This document shows, piece by piece, positions 11,471 to 22,018 of a stretch of 64,000 bases of DNA. The first letter of the stretch is position 1. Every line of letters begins with the position of its first letter. Under the pieces are notes generated by a model that saw only the letters and a list, made by a program, of their open reading frames with translations, made no database searches and was not told the origin of the DNA. This DNA comes from Begonia masoniana (taxonomy: Eukaryota > Streptophyta > Magnoliopsida > Cucurbitales > Begoniaceae), in contig CM039510.1 in the NCBI GenBank assembly GCA_022432975.1, forward strand, positions 33,102,454 to 33,166,453, read 5' to 3'. A program made the translations under genes and the position numbers.

Positions 11471-11850
11471 TAGACTCATAGGTGAACTCTCTGATTGTAG
11501 GTACTGAACCTGAAACGAGGACCTTGTTCCTCAAAATGATGATCTGATGAATTGGTGGATCGAGCTCACAGGGTGGTTGCTGCAGTTAGACATAATTCTG
11601 TTCTGAGGTTCAAGTCTTTAAATATAGTTTATATGTAAAGTTTTATGACATTCTGGTTTTTTGTTTTAAAAGCCCTGTAGAAAACTTCTGTTTTGGGAGT
11701 CTCGTAATCTATGTTAAGTTTTGTACTGTCTTTGAAATTTTTGAAACAATGTATAGATTCTGTTTTAAATGTTAAAACCGCTGTATTTGACAGTTAAGTT
11801 TGTATTCTAGAGTATTCTGGAATTGTTTGGGATATTCTCTGAATCTGGCA
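11471..11850 (+). repeat. Duplicate of LTR B segment 10768-11170, differing mainly by single-base indels
   Basis: This copy matches the earlier block but has about ten single-base deletions or insertions (tttaaaatatag to tttaaatatag, gtctctgtaaatc to gtctcgtaatc) against two or three substitutions. The 3' LTR has no such duplicate. An unpolished long-read segment is the simplest explanation. Confidence 0.85.
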
Positions 11851-11867
11851 TGGCTTGCTGGTTTGAT

Positions 11868-12593
11868 CCACCGGTGACGTCATCCATCTTCCGGCTGACG
11901 TCATCTCCTTCTACCGATTTCGTTCACTGCCTGCATCCACCGGTGACGTCATCTCCTTCTACCGATTTCGTTCACTGCCTGCATCCACCGGTGACGTCAT
12001 CCATCTTCCGGCTGACGTCATCTCCTTCTACCGATTTCGTTCACTGCCTGCATCCACCGGTGACGTCATCCATCTTCCGGCTGACGTCATCTCCTTCTAC
12101 CGATTTCGTTCACTGCCTGCATCCACCGGTGACGTCATCTCCTTCTACCGATTTCGTTCACTGCCTGCATCCACCGGTGACGTCATCCATCTTCCGGCTG
12201 ACGTCATCTCCTTCTACCGATTTCGTTCACTGCCTGCATCCACCGGTGACGTCATCCATCTTCCGGCTGACGTCATCTCCTTCTACCGATTTCGTTCACT
12301 GCCTGTATCTTCCGGTGACGTCATCCATCTTCCGGCTGACGTCATCTCCTTCTACCGATTTCGTTCACTGCCTGCATCCACCGGTGACGTCATCCATCTT
12401 CCGGCTGACGTCATCTTCTTCTACCGATTTCGTTCACTACCTGCATCCACCGGTGACGTCATCCATCTTTCAGCTGACATCATCTCCTTCTACCGATTTC
12501 GTTCACTGCCTGCATCCACCGGTGACGTCATCCATCTTCCGGCTGACGTCATCTCCTTCTACCGATTTCGTTTACTGTCTGTTCCTACCGGTG
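11868..12593 (+). repeat. 69-bp tandem array rich in TGACGTCA, 11 units (LTR B, 5' copy)
   Basis: The full unit is 69 bp with two TGACGTCA palindromes, one after ccaccgg and one after cttccggc. Two units are 48-bp deletion forms with one palindrome. About 20 TGACGTCA copies fall in 0.73 kb. TGACGTCA is the classic bZIP (TGA/C-box) target. The 294-residue frame through this array is a by-product of 69 and 48 both being multiples of three. Confidence 0.95.
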
Positions 12594-13090
12594 AACTCTA
12601 TTCTTGTTTATAGTTCACATCCACCGATTAGCACTGTTCATCTTTTGTTACATCTGCATCCACCGATAGCTTTTACCTTCTGCGCAGTTTTATTCTCCTC
12701 CTTCTGATTATCACTGTACACTTTTGTTTTATTTAATCCACCGAAGCTTCTTTTTATACTAAGTCTTCCGCCAGCCTGAATTCTTTTAAATTAAGTTCAT
12801 TTCTGTTTTCTGCTTCACCCGAAAACTCTCTCTCTCTCTCCCTGTAAATGTTTTCTGTTACTCACTGCAGTTTCTCCCTCTCTGTAAAGTTACGTTTATA
12901 GGGTTTGCGATGACAGTGCATGTTTCCTTTCATTCGATTCTGTTTTTCTATAAATATTTTAAAAGTATAATGTCCACTGTTTTGACCGATCTGTTCAAAG
13001 AAAATAGTCACTGTTTTCCGTTATCTGTCCCGGAGTGATGGCTCCAATCCCGGACTCCGATCGGGTTCCGGTCTCGGGCCGTCACAGTTA

Positions 13091-13105
13091 TGGTATCAAA
13101 GAGAC
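13091..13105 (+). promoter_or_regulatory. Primer-binding site of element B
   Basis: tggtatcaaagagac begins four bases after the LTR end. It matches the initiator Met-tRNA site with one G-to-A change at the ninth base. Confidence 0.85.
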
Positions 13106-13250
13106 AAGGTTTTAAAACTAATTCTGTGAAATGTCTGACTACGCAACCCGCCACGTGAGATCGCTTCACCAACTGTAAGTGTTTAAAAAAAATTCCTGTA
13201 AAAGTTCTGTTTATTAAGTTAGGTTATTTTGTTTATAGGGTTTATTAGAA

Positions 13251-14296
13251 ATGGTGAGAGGACATCAAGAAGAGTCAAGCGAAAGATCTCGAGCCATTGA
13301 CCGACTAACAAAACTGGTGGGTCCACAGTCACGCATGGTTGAACGCATGATGGCCAGAGAAGATGATAGAAACAATAACCATGGGAATAACAATCGTGAT
13401 AATGCGCCGCGAGACAACAGTGGAGACAGATTCCGGCGACTCCAGCCGCCTTCATTTGATGGACTGTCTACAGACCCGACCCGTGCTGAAACCTGGATTC
13501 GAACAATGGAGAAAATGTTTTGATATGCAGAAGCAGAAGACAACAAGAAAGTTATTTGCGCCACGTTCTATCTCACCGAAAGTGCGGGATTTTGGTGGGA
13601 CACAGTGCAGTCAGCTACAGTGGCATTAAGCTGGGAAGGATTCACGAAGATCTTCTACGAGAAGTACTTTGACCAGGGAGTGAGGAAGGAAAAGTTGCTT
13701 GAGTTCTCTCGGCTGCGACAATATGGGTCAGTGGCTTAATATGTTCAGAAATTCGAGTCACTGTCCCGATATGCAACACATATGGTGGCCACCGATGAGA
13801 ACAAGGTGCACCAATTCATTCAAGGGTTAAAGATGGACCTTCTGCGAGGGATCACAACCGGAGGATTCGACGAGGCACCGTATGTGAAGGTGGTGGCCAA
13901 GGCTTATCAGTTGGAGGCCTTAGAGATAAAGTCCCAGAGACAAAGAGATTCACCGAGAGGGATTATTAGAAATGTTCCTCAACAACAACAACAGCAACAA
14001 CTAAGGGCTCAAAACCTGCAACCTCAACAGCAATAGAACAGGGGCATTAAGAGGCCCAATGAGACCATCGCTTACCCAGACAAAGGAAAGAGACAGATGG
14101 GAGCTCCTCAACTCACCATATGTCCACGGTGCCAGAGAAGCCACCAGGGCGAATGCAGGCTTATTACTGGCGCTTGTTTCCGATGTGGCAAAGGAGGCCA
14201 TCATGTCCATGATTGCCCGATACCCGACACGAGACAAAATCAGGCCGTGCCAAGAGTCTTTGCAATGATGGAGGACGTTGATGATGCTGATCTGCA
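13251..14296 (+). pseudogene. Gag of element B (single frame with three stops)
   Basis: The frame starts ATG at 13251 (MVRGHQEESSERSR). It carries an N-terminal helical region, the retrotransposon gag core (PSFDGLSTDPTRAETW, then YLTESAGFWWDT, FYEKYF, EYVQKFESLSRYA-like), a Gln-rich linker and one zinc knuckle [14 protein letters not shown] near 14180. Gag packages element RNA in cytoplasmic particles. In-frame stops are TGA at 13521, TAA at 13737 and TAG at 14034. No frameshift is needed, and the same frame continues straight into pol, as in chromoviruses with a fused gag-pol. Confidence 0.88.
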
Positions 14297-16130
14297 CACA
14301 GCAATTACAGGTACAATTTTGGTGTGTAACATACCTGCATATACTTTGTTAGACATGGAGGCCACTTATTCATTTGTGGCCATGAACTTTGCGGGTAGAA
14401 AGAACTTGTGCCTTGCACCGTCCGATCAGCCCTACAGTGTCATGCTACCGTCCGGAGAGTTTATGCACTCCGAGCAGACAGTGCGGGGTGATATAGTGTC
14501 AGTTGGAGACCAGAAGTTGTATGCCAATCTTATCGTTATCGGTATGAAAGGATACGAAGTAATTCTGGGGATGGACTGGCTATTTAGACATCATGCCACC
14601 ATCGACTGTAGGTCCGGGCTCGTGACTTTTAAGCGCCCGAACGAAGTAGAGTTCTCCTATCAGGCAATCCCAAAGAAATGTGGTACGCCTGTTATATCCT
14701 CCTTGAAAGCTCAACAACTAATGAGGTCAGGATGCGTCGGGTTTCTTGCCTACGTAGTAGATGTTCAGAGGCAAGGTGTGGTCGAACTTCAAAATATTCC
14801 GGTGGTTCGAAACTTCCCTGAGGTTTTCCTAGATGACCTACCGGGATTACCACCTGATCGTGAGATCGAGTTCGAGATCGACGTGTATCCTGGTGCTGAA
14901 CCAGTATCGAAGAATCCGTACCGTATGGCACCGATTGAGCTAAGGGAGTTGAAGGCTCAGCTGAAGGAATTGGTGGATAAGGGTTTTGTGCGCCCTAGTT
15001 TTTCTCCGTGGGGTGCTCCGGTCTTGTTTGTTAAGAAGAAGGATGGGTCCCTACGAATGTGTATTGACTACCGTGAGCTGAACAAGTTGACTATCAAGAA
15101 TAAGTACTCGTTGCCGAGAATCGATGACTTGTTTGACCAATTACAAGGGGCTTGGGTATTTTCTAAGATTGACTTGCGCTCCGGTTATTACCAGTTGAAG
15201 GTCAGAGCAAATGATATTCCAAAGACCGCCTTTAGGACCCGGTACGGGCATTACGAGTTCTTGGTGATGTCATTCGGGTTAACTAATGCTCCGGCAGCAT
15301 TTATGGACCTAATGAACAGAATATTCTAGGACTATTTGGATAAATTTGTGATCGTATTTATCGACGACATCCTAGTGTATTCTAGAAGTGAAGCCGAACA
15401 TGAGGGTCACTTGGCTATTGTACTGTCAATTCTAAAACAGCATCAATTATATGCCAAGCTATCAAAGTGTGAATTCTGGCTGAACAGGATTAATTTCCTT
15501 GGCCACGTGGTGTCTGCTGAAGGAGTGTCTGTGGATCCAGCCAAAATTTTGGCAGTGAAGGAATGGCCAAGACCGAGGAATGCCAGTGAGGTACGGAGTT
15601 TCATCAGATTAGTTGGTTATTACAGAAAGTTCATCAAGGGATTCTCTGTGATAGCAAAGCCTATGACCAGCTTAACGAGGAAGGATATCAAATTCAGGTT
15701 GTCTGAAGCTTGCGAGATGAGTTTTCAGACACTCAAGCAAAAGTTGACCACTGCTCCTCTATTAGTGTTGCCATTTGAAGACGGCAAATTCAGCGTATAC
15801 TGTGATGCTTCCAAGATTGGATTTGGGTGTGTGCTAATGCAGGAAGGGAAAGTAGTGGCATACGCATCCCGACAATTGAAGAACCATGAGCAAAACTACC
15901 CTACTCACGACCTTGAGTTAGCGGCAGTTGTATTTGCGCTGAAAGTATGGAGACACCATTTGTACGGACAATCCTGTGAGGTGTTTTCTGATCACAAGAG
16001 CCTGAAGTACATCTTTACCCAGAAAGAGCTAAACATGAGACAAAGACGGTGGTTAGAATTTGTGAAAGACTACGACGTTGAGATTAAATACCACCCGGGT
16101 AAAGCTAATGTGGTGGCCGATGCGCTAAGC
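14297..16130 (+). pseudogene. Protease, reverse transcriptase and RNase H of element B
   Basis: The protease region is marked by [13 protein letters not shown] (14338 on) and [20 protein letters not shown]. The catalytic D-[ST]-G is D-M-E here, so the protease is probably dead. RT runs from about 14810 with [16 protein letters not shown], the [14 protein letters not shown] block and [19 protein letters not shown] block. After a TAG at 15327 comes the catalytic FIDDILVYS, intact. RNase H has [15 protein letters not shown] and [20 protein letters not shown]. The section ends in NVVADALSR. It is the same frame as gag. Confidence 0.9.
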
Positions 16131-17690
16131 AGGATGCCAGCTACTATGCAACCAGTAATGTCGGCCGTATCTATGCCTTTGAGGAAGGAGATACAGAGGT
16201 TCGATATGGCGATAGTATTTGGGCTATCGGCCACATTAGCAAACTTGACACTACGGCCCGCCGTCCTGGACCGCATTAAGGAAGCCCAGAAGACCAATTC
16301 AAATGAGATGGCTGATATGGTGAGCAAAGTACCAATGGCTTCTTCCGATTTCAGTTATTCGGGAGATGGAATTCTGAAGTTCAAAAACAGATGGTATGTT
16401 CCGAAAGACGAAGAGCTACGAAAGCACATCTTGTCAGAAGCCCACTCATCTTCTTTCTCTGTGCATTCCGGAAGCACAAAGATGTATCAGGACTTGAAAC
16501 TTCACTTCTAGTGGCCGAATATGAAGAATGAAGTGGCCAAGTATGTGGAGTCTTGTATGATATGTCAACAAGTCAAAGCTGAACATCAACGACCAAGTGG
16601 AACGCTTCAACCTCTCCCGATCCCCGAATGGAAATGGGAGAATATAACGATGGATTTTGTTGTTGGCCTACCAAGAACAGCTAAGGGCCATAATAACATT
16701 TGGGTCATAGTGGACAGATTGACGAAGTCGGCCCATTTTCTACCTGTAAAGACAACGTACTCCATGGATCAGTATGCAGAGCTGTATATTAGCGAGACTA
16801 TTAAACTGCATGGTGTTCCTGTGTCGATCGTCTCAGATCGTGATCCCAGATTCACTTCTAGGTTTTGGGAAAGTTTGCAGAACTCTTTGGGTACGAAGTT
16901 GAATTTCAGCACGGCATTTCATCCACAGACTGACGGACAATCTGAGAGAACAATCCAAATACTGGAGGATATGCTAAGGTCGTGCGTGCTGGAATTTCAT
17001 GCTCCTTGGAGTAGATATTTGCCACTCGTGGAGTTTGCCTACAACAATAGCTATCAGGCTACAATTGGCTTGGCTCCTTATGAAGCTCTGTACGGCAGAA
17101 AGTGTAGATCCCCATTGTGTTAGGATGAGGTCGGAGAAACCAAGCTTATCGGCCCTGAGATATTACAGCAGATGTCCGAGGTGATAGCTGCTATCAAACA
17201 ACGAATAAAGATTGCTCAGAGTCGACAGAGGAGTTATGCGGACAATAGAAGAAGAGACTTAGAGTTCGCTGTGGGCGATGAGGTATTCCTGAAAGTGTCA
17301 CCTTTCAAGGGCGTAATTAGATTCGGTAAGGAAGGAAAGCTCAGCCCACGGTTCATTGGCCCTTTTCCCATCCTGAGGCGTGTGGGAAACATGGCTTACA
17401 GACTACAGCTACCAGCGTCAATGGATGGTGTTCATGATGTTTTCCATGTGTCAATGCTGAGAAAGTGCGTACGAGATCCAACCCAGATAGTGGAATATGT
17501 GGACTTTGATATCATGCCGACGCTGACCTATGAAGAAAGGCCTATACAGATATTGGATATGTCGCTCAAAGTATTGTGCAACAAAGTGGTCCAATTGGTA
17601 AAAGTTTTATGGCGAAATCATAATGTCGAGGAAGCCACGTGGGAAAGACAAGAGGATGTTAGAGCCCAATATCCGGAGTTATTCGCGTAG
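16131..17690 (+). pseudogene. Integrase with C-terminal chromodomain of element B
   Basis: The HHCC zinc region ([10 protein letters not shown]... to CMICQQ) is interrupted by TAG at 16509, in place of Trp. The core keeps the DDE signature: D in ITMDFVVGLP, D in VSDRDPRFTSRFW, E in [20 protein letters not shown] at 17121 again replaces a Trp. The tail has KGKLSPRFIGPF, DVFHVSMLRKCV and the chromodomain-like KVLWRNHNVEEATWE near 17600-17650, which in chromoviruses guides insertion toward marked chromatin. The natural stop is TAG at 17688-17690. Confidence 0.9.
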
Positions 17691-17716
17691 GCAAATTTTG
17701 GGGACAAAATTTCTAT

Positions 17717-17730
17717 TAAGGTGGGTGGAA
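17717..17730 (+). promoter_or_regulatory. Polypurine tract of element B
   Basis: taaggtgggtggaa lies directly before the 3' LTR, preceded by the typical ggggacaaaatttctatt context. Confidence 0.8.
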
Positions 17731-18920
17731 TGTAACACCCGGCATTTTTGCCATGTAATAGTTTTCCCGGATCATTTAAACGGGATTTATGTTATATTAA
17801 TACAAGGGAATGTTTTTGGTTGGATTGTTGGAATAATTAGTGGAGAACTAAACTAATGTGTAACTAAACCAAAACAGTAAGTTGAAATGCATGGAAGGGC
17901 AAATCGGGGAGAAATTAAGGTTGGTGGGAGATAGCCAATGGTTGAGTGGCATCTGGCAACTTGTTGAAGAAGCTAAGTTCCACCTTCTACGTGAAACCCT
18001 CTTCACTTCTCTTCTTTGCTCTCTCTCTCCTTTTTCCTCTCTGCATTCTCCCTTCCTGTCGACAAACAACCATTGAAGTTACTTCGATCTTCCCAGATTC
18101 CCTTCTGCTCCTCCGCTAAGGTAAACATCTTCTAATGCTAACACATTTGGACAAGCAAAAAACTATGGGTTATGCTGAAGCTTTAGGTTAAGATAGTTGG
18201 GAGAAAACTCTCGGTTTTTGTATGGAAACACATTCGTTGTTTTCTACAAGTCTGAATGGAGTTTACTGCATAATCTTCCAAGTTATTTGTTAGCATTTAC
18301 AACTTGTTTAATTTCTCTACATTGCAGCAATAGATCCGAGCGTTCCAGAGACATTCGAGCATTCTACATTGCAGCAAACAGGTAAGTTCATAACCGTAGG
18401 TTGGCCCTTAAGGCCCTACATCACGGAGGTACTAGGTTTCCTGTTCTGTCGGGTTATTTTAGGTAGAAAGGTTATAGTCTCTGTTCTGAAATGTCTGGCT
18501 TCGATTTACTTTCTGTTGTCTTATTTCTGCTGTCTGCCTGTTTGAGTTCAAGCACCGTTCATGCATACACGTTTTCTCTGAAAGACATGCAAATGTTTTC
18601 TGTACACTGTTTGAAACTAAACAAGATAAAATCCGACTGAAATGTACCAGGTTAAGTGCGAGACGGGGACTGGCCCCAGAACTGTTTACTGTTTACCGTT
18701 TACTGTACTGTATCCCTGAATGTCCCTGATAGTGCACCCTCCCCCTCCCCCACTGTTTGCCAGTTCCCCTATAAGCTCCACTTAATTCTACTGCCACTGT
18801 AACTTAATGCTCTGTACTGTCACCGTATTTCTGAAAAACTGCATGCATAGCATTTTGCATCACTGCATTCTGATTATGTCCTTACTGAGTTTTAGACTCA
18901 TAGGTGAACTCTCTGATGTA

Positions 18921-18974
18921 GGTACTGAACCTGAAACCGAGGACCTTGTTCCTCAAAATGATGATCTGATGTAA
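18921..18974 (+). other. Candidate leader exon 3 of LTR B (3' copy) with acidic frame
   Basis: The acceptor tgatgtag|g (AG 18920-18921) is followed by GTEPETEDLVPQNDDLM and TAA. Exon 2 of the same copy (IDPSVPETFEHSTLQQT) is open and joins in phase. Six of 17 residues are acidic and none is Lys or Arg. Confidence 0.45.
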
Positions 18975-19539
18975 TTGGTGGATCGAGCTCACAGGGTGGT
19001 TGCTGCAGTTAGACATAATTCTGTTCTAAGGTTCAAGTCTTTAAAATATAGTTTATATTGTAAAGTTTTATGAAATTCTGGTTTTTGTGTTAAAAGCCCT
19101 GTAGAAAACTTCTGTTTTGGGAGTCTCTGTAAATCTATGTTAAGTTTTGTACTGTCTTTGAAATTTTTGAAACAATGTATAGATTCTGTTTTAAATGTTT
19201 AAAACCGCTGTATTTGACAGTTAAGTTTGTATTCTAGAGTATTCTGGTATTTGTTTAGGATATTCTCTGATAATCTGTGCATGGATTGTCTCTGGTTTTG
19301 GAATAATCCATGCAGTTGTTTTCTTGATTTTCTGTTAGGTTTTCTAATTTCTGTCATGTTCCCATGCATGTTTTAAAACTGTGTTTAGAATCGGGTTTGA
19401 AGGTTTGAAGCCCTTATGCCTTCTGTTTGAAGTTTTCTGTTCCTATGACTTCCTGTTAAAGTTGCCAAGTTTTATCTCAAAAGCTGCATCTTCCGATCCC
19501 CTTAGGAATTTCCCTCTGCCGGTCACGTTGTTACCTGTA

Positions 19540-19880
19540 TCTTCCGGTTGACGTCATCCCTCTTCCGGCTGACGTCATCACCTCCTGCCGATTCCGTTCA
19601 TTGTCTGTTTCTTGCCGATGACATCATCACATCTTCCGATGACGTCATCACACATTCCAATTTCCCTCTATCGTCTGCATCTACCGATGACGTCATCCAT
19701 CTTCTGGCTGACGTCATCTCCTTCTACCGATTTCGTTCACTGCCTGCATCCACCGGTGATGTCATCCATCTTCCGGCTGACGTCATCTTCTTCTACCGAT
19801 TTCGTTCACTGCCTGCATCCACCGGTGACGTCATCCATCTTCCGGCTGACGTCATCTCCTTCTACCGATTTCGTTTACTG
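19540..19880 (+). repeat. TGACGTCA-bearing repeat region of LTR B (3' copy)
   Basis: It starts with diverged units (cttccggttgacgtcat, ttgccgatgacatcat, ttccgatgacgtcat) and ends with three homogeneous 69-bp units. Comparison with 11868-12593 shows the left LTR lost the diverged units and gained uniform ones. Confidence 0.9.
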
Positions 19881-20393
19881 TCCGTTCTACTGGTGAACTC
19901 TATTCTTGTTTATAGTTCACATCCACCGATTAGCACTGTTCATCTTTTGTTACATCTGCATCCACCGATAGCTTTTACCTTATTCCCAGTTTTATTCTCC
20001 TCCTTCCGATTATCACTGTACACTTTTGTTTTATTTAATCCTCCTAAGCTTCTTTTTATACTAAGTCTTCCGCCAGCCTGAATTCTTTTAAATTAAGTTC
20101 ATTTCTGTTTTCTGCTTCACCCGAAAACTCTCTCTCTCTCTCCCTGTAAATGTTTTCCGTTACTCACTGCAGTTTCTCCCTCTCTGTAAAGTTACGTTTA
20201 TAGGGTTTGCGATGACAGTGCATGTTTCCTGTCATTCGATTCTGTTTCTCTGTAAATATTTTAAAAGTATAATGTCCACTGTTTTGACCGATCTGTTCAA
20301 AGAAAATAGTCACTGTTTTCCGTTATCTGTCCCGGAGTGATGGCTCTGATCTCGGACTCCGATCGGGTTCCGGTCTCGGGCCGTCACACGACT

Positions 20394-21655
20394 AGTGCAT
20401 TACTCAATCCAAACGGCATAACTCAAAACTCGAAGTGACCATATCTTGTTTGAAACGCAGTCTTGAATACATTTTTCTTCTTAATCCTTAGTTGATTATA
20501 GCTAGATTTGAGATCAATCTTTGAGAAAACCACCGCTCCTTTTAATTGATCAAATAAATTATCAATCCTCTACTGTTGATACTTTTTCTTAATAGTAATC
20601 TTGCTAAGCTCTCGATAGTCGATACATATTCTTATAGATCTATTCGTGCTCCTCATGGTGAAAAACGCAATTGAATAAATCCTTTCTCCAACAAGTCATT
20701 AAGTTGATACTTTAACTTCTTTAATTAATTTGGTGTCATTCTATAAGCAGCTTAAGAGAACGACGCCGTTCTAGGTAGGATATCAATGTTAAATTCCACA
20801 CCTCTCGCATGTGGTAAAATTGTCAAGTCATCAAGAAAGACATCTGAAGAATCACAAACTTCACCACACTTATCCAAAGTCGTGGCTCCTTCAAGTTCAA
20901 AACATATAGCACTGACATAAAATCCAATGCATCCAAAATTCAATAATTTTCGAGTTCGCATAGCTGATATCACTAGAACTCTCAATCCTTTAGAGTCTCT
21001 ATAGAAAAAGAATAACTCTTTCCAAGTAATTGGAATTTTACCTTCTTTTTGCAGTAATCAATAATCGCATAGTGCTTGGTAAGCCAATCCATTCCAAGAA
21101 TAACATCATAATCATGCATCGCCAAAATAATTAAATCAGCATCCAATTGGTTCTCCTCAATACACACATCACACTTTTAAATAATAGAGTCAGCAAACAT
21201 AACTTCGCCCGAAGGTGTAGCTACTCATTTATACTTTAGAGATTCTACTTTCCTTTCTAATTTCTTAGCATGTTCAATAGATATAAAAGAATGTATAGCT
21301 CCATAATGAGTTAAAATACAAGAAGAAATGCCAAAAATAAAAACTGAACTTGTCACCATAGATGCATTTTCTTCAGCTTCCTCTTTGGTTATGGCGAAAA
21401 CTCTAGCAGCTGTTTAGTTTGCTCTCTACCATTCTTTGAACAATCCTTAATAAAATATCCTTGTTGACCACACTTAAAACAAGTCATTGTCTTAGCGCGA
21501 CATTCTCCGACATGTGACTTATTGCCTGAAGGACAAGTGGGCATATTAGGCATCGTCGTGGGCTCTCTTTTAATATACTTAGAAGATCCTTCAGCAGTTC
21601 CACTAATCATTAGTCGCTTAGATCCAGCATATGGTTGTTGCATTAGTTTATTCAT
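20394..21655 (-). pseudogene. Gag zinc knuckle, protease and N-terminal RT of element O
   Basis: Read leftwards: CFKCGQQGYFIKDC zinc knuckle (21389-21655), protease C-terminal part [19 protein letters not shown] (20982-21167), linker with DVFLDDLTILPHARGVEF (20752-20985), then RT blocks up to a GLSNAL-like motif at the edge of element B. The partner half of RT is at 9402-9655, beyond the insertion. Frames change several times and stops are common. The gag core and everything upstream, including the primer-binding site, are missing. Confidence 0.85.
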
Positions 21656-21694
21656 ATGGTCTGAGTTGCATGACTATACCTCCTTCTAAACTCC

Positions 21695-21748
21695 TCAGCT
21701 TTGATGACTCTCGATCAAACTTATTTCTTCCTCAGATAAAAACTCACC
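21695..21748 (-). other. Candidate leader exon 3 of LTR O with acidic frame
   Basis: On the minus strand, gatgtag|gtgag is followed by GEFLSEEEISLIESHQS and then TGA. Six of 17 residues are Glu and there is no Lys or Arg. This is the eighth family in the window with an open acidic frame at this position. Confidence 0.42.
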
Positions 21749-21867
21749 TACATCACAAAATTACAAACTATGAGAATAACTCAGTAAGCGAAAACACGTG
21801 CAGGTTCAAATTAACATAATATTTTATTGAATTTTGACTTAACAATTACATATTAGTTAGAATTCAT

Positions 21868-22018
21868 TTTCAACCTTCGTTGAGGCTTAACTATCTCATT
21901 ATCGTTCAAGCTTTGTTATCTCATTTTCGTTCAGGCATAGCCATCTCATTGTCTTTCACGCATAGCCATCTCATTTTCGTTCAAGTTTAGTCATCTCATT
22001 ATCATTCAAGTGTAGCTA
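21868..22018. repeat. 25-bp tandem repeat, six diverged units, in LTR O
   Basis: Units read atctcattwtcgttcargc followed by six variable bases, starting at 21893 and every 25 bp, with a more diverged first unit at 21868. The array lies inside candidate intron 2 of this LTR. Confidence 0.85.

Larger units (their letters stand above)
9661..13086 (+). mobile_element. 5' LTR of element B (3426 bp)
   Basis: It begins TGTAACACCC and ends CCGTCACA. Candidate leader signals are donor 1 at 10051 (GCTAAG|GTAAAC), exon 2 at 10200-10253 (ATTGCAG|...|CAAACAG|GTAAGT), box cctacatca at 10287-10295 and acceptor tgatgtagg at 10786-10794. Exon 2 is 54 nt, open, and in phase with the acidic tail. A frame starting ATG at 9812 is open up to donor 1. 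Downstream lie a 380-bp duplicate (11471-11850) and the TGACGTCA array. Confidence 0.93.
9661..20388 (+). mobile_element. Full-length Ty3/gypsy chromovirus-type element B
   Basis: Two LTRs (9661-13086 and 17731-20388) flank a Met-tRNA primer-binding site, one gag-pol frame and a polypurine tract. The flanks are cggct (9656-9660) and cgact (20389-20393), a target duplication with one mismatch. It sits inside the RT of element O. The LTRs differ in length by 768 bp, because the left one has a 380-bp duplicate and a longer 69-bp array. Domain order PR-RT-RNase H-INT-chromodomain and the long LTRs suggest the Tekay/Del lineage (inference). Confidence 0.92.
17731..20388 (+). mobile_element. 3' LTR of element B (2658 bp)
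   Basis: It is colinear with the 5' LTR but lacks the 380-bp duplicate. Leader signals: donor 1 at 18121, exon 2 at 18328-18381, boxes 18415-18423 and 18914-18922. The TGACGTCA region (19540-19880) has diverged units on its left and three or four homogenised 69-bp units on its right, so it looks closer to the ancestral array. It has a small insertion near 18190-18255 relative to the 5' LTR. Confidence 0.93.

Noticed and set aside
11823..12707. 294-residue frame through the TGACGTCA array
   Set aside because: Array units are 69 and 48 bp, both multiples of three, so an open frame is automatic. No domain, and the 3' LTR lacks a comparable frame.
14001..14297. Minus-strand frames opposite gag-pol (also 14692-14931, 16070-16327)
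   Set aside because: They are shadows of the real gag-pol frame on the plus strand.
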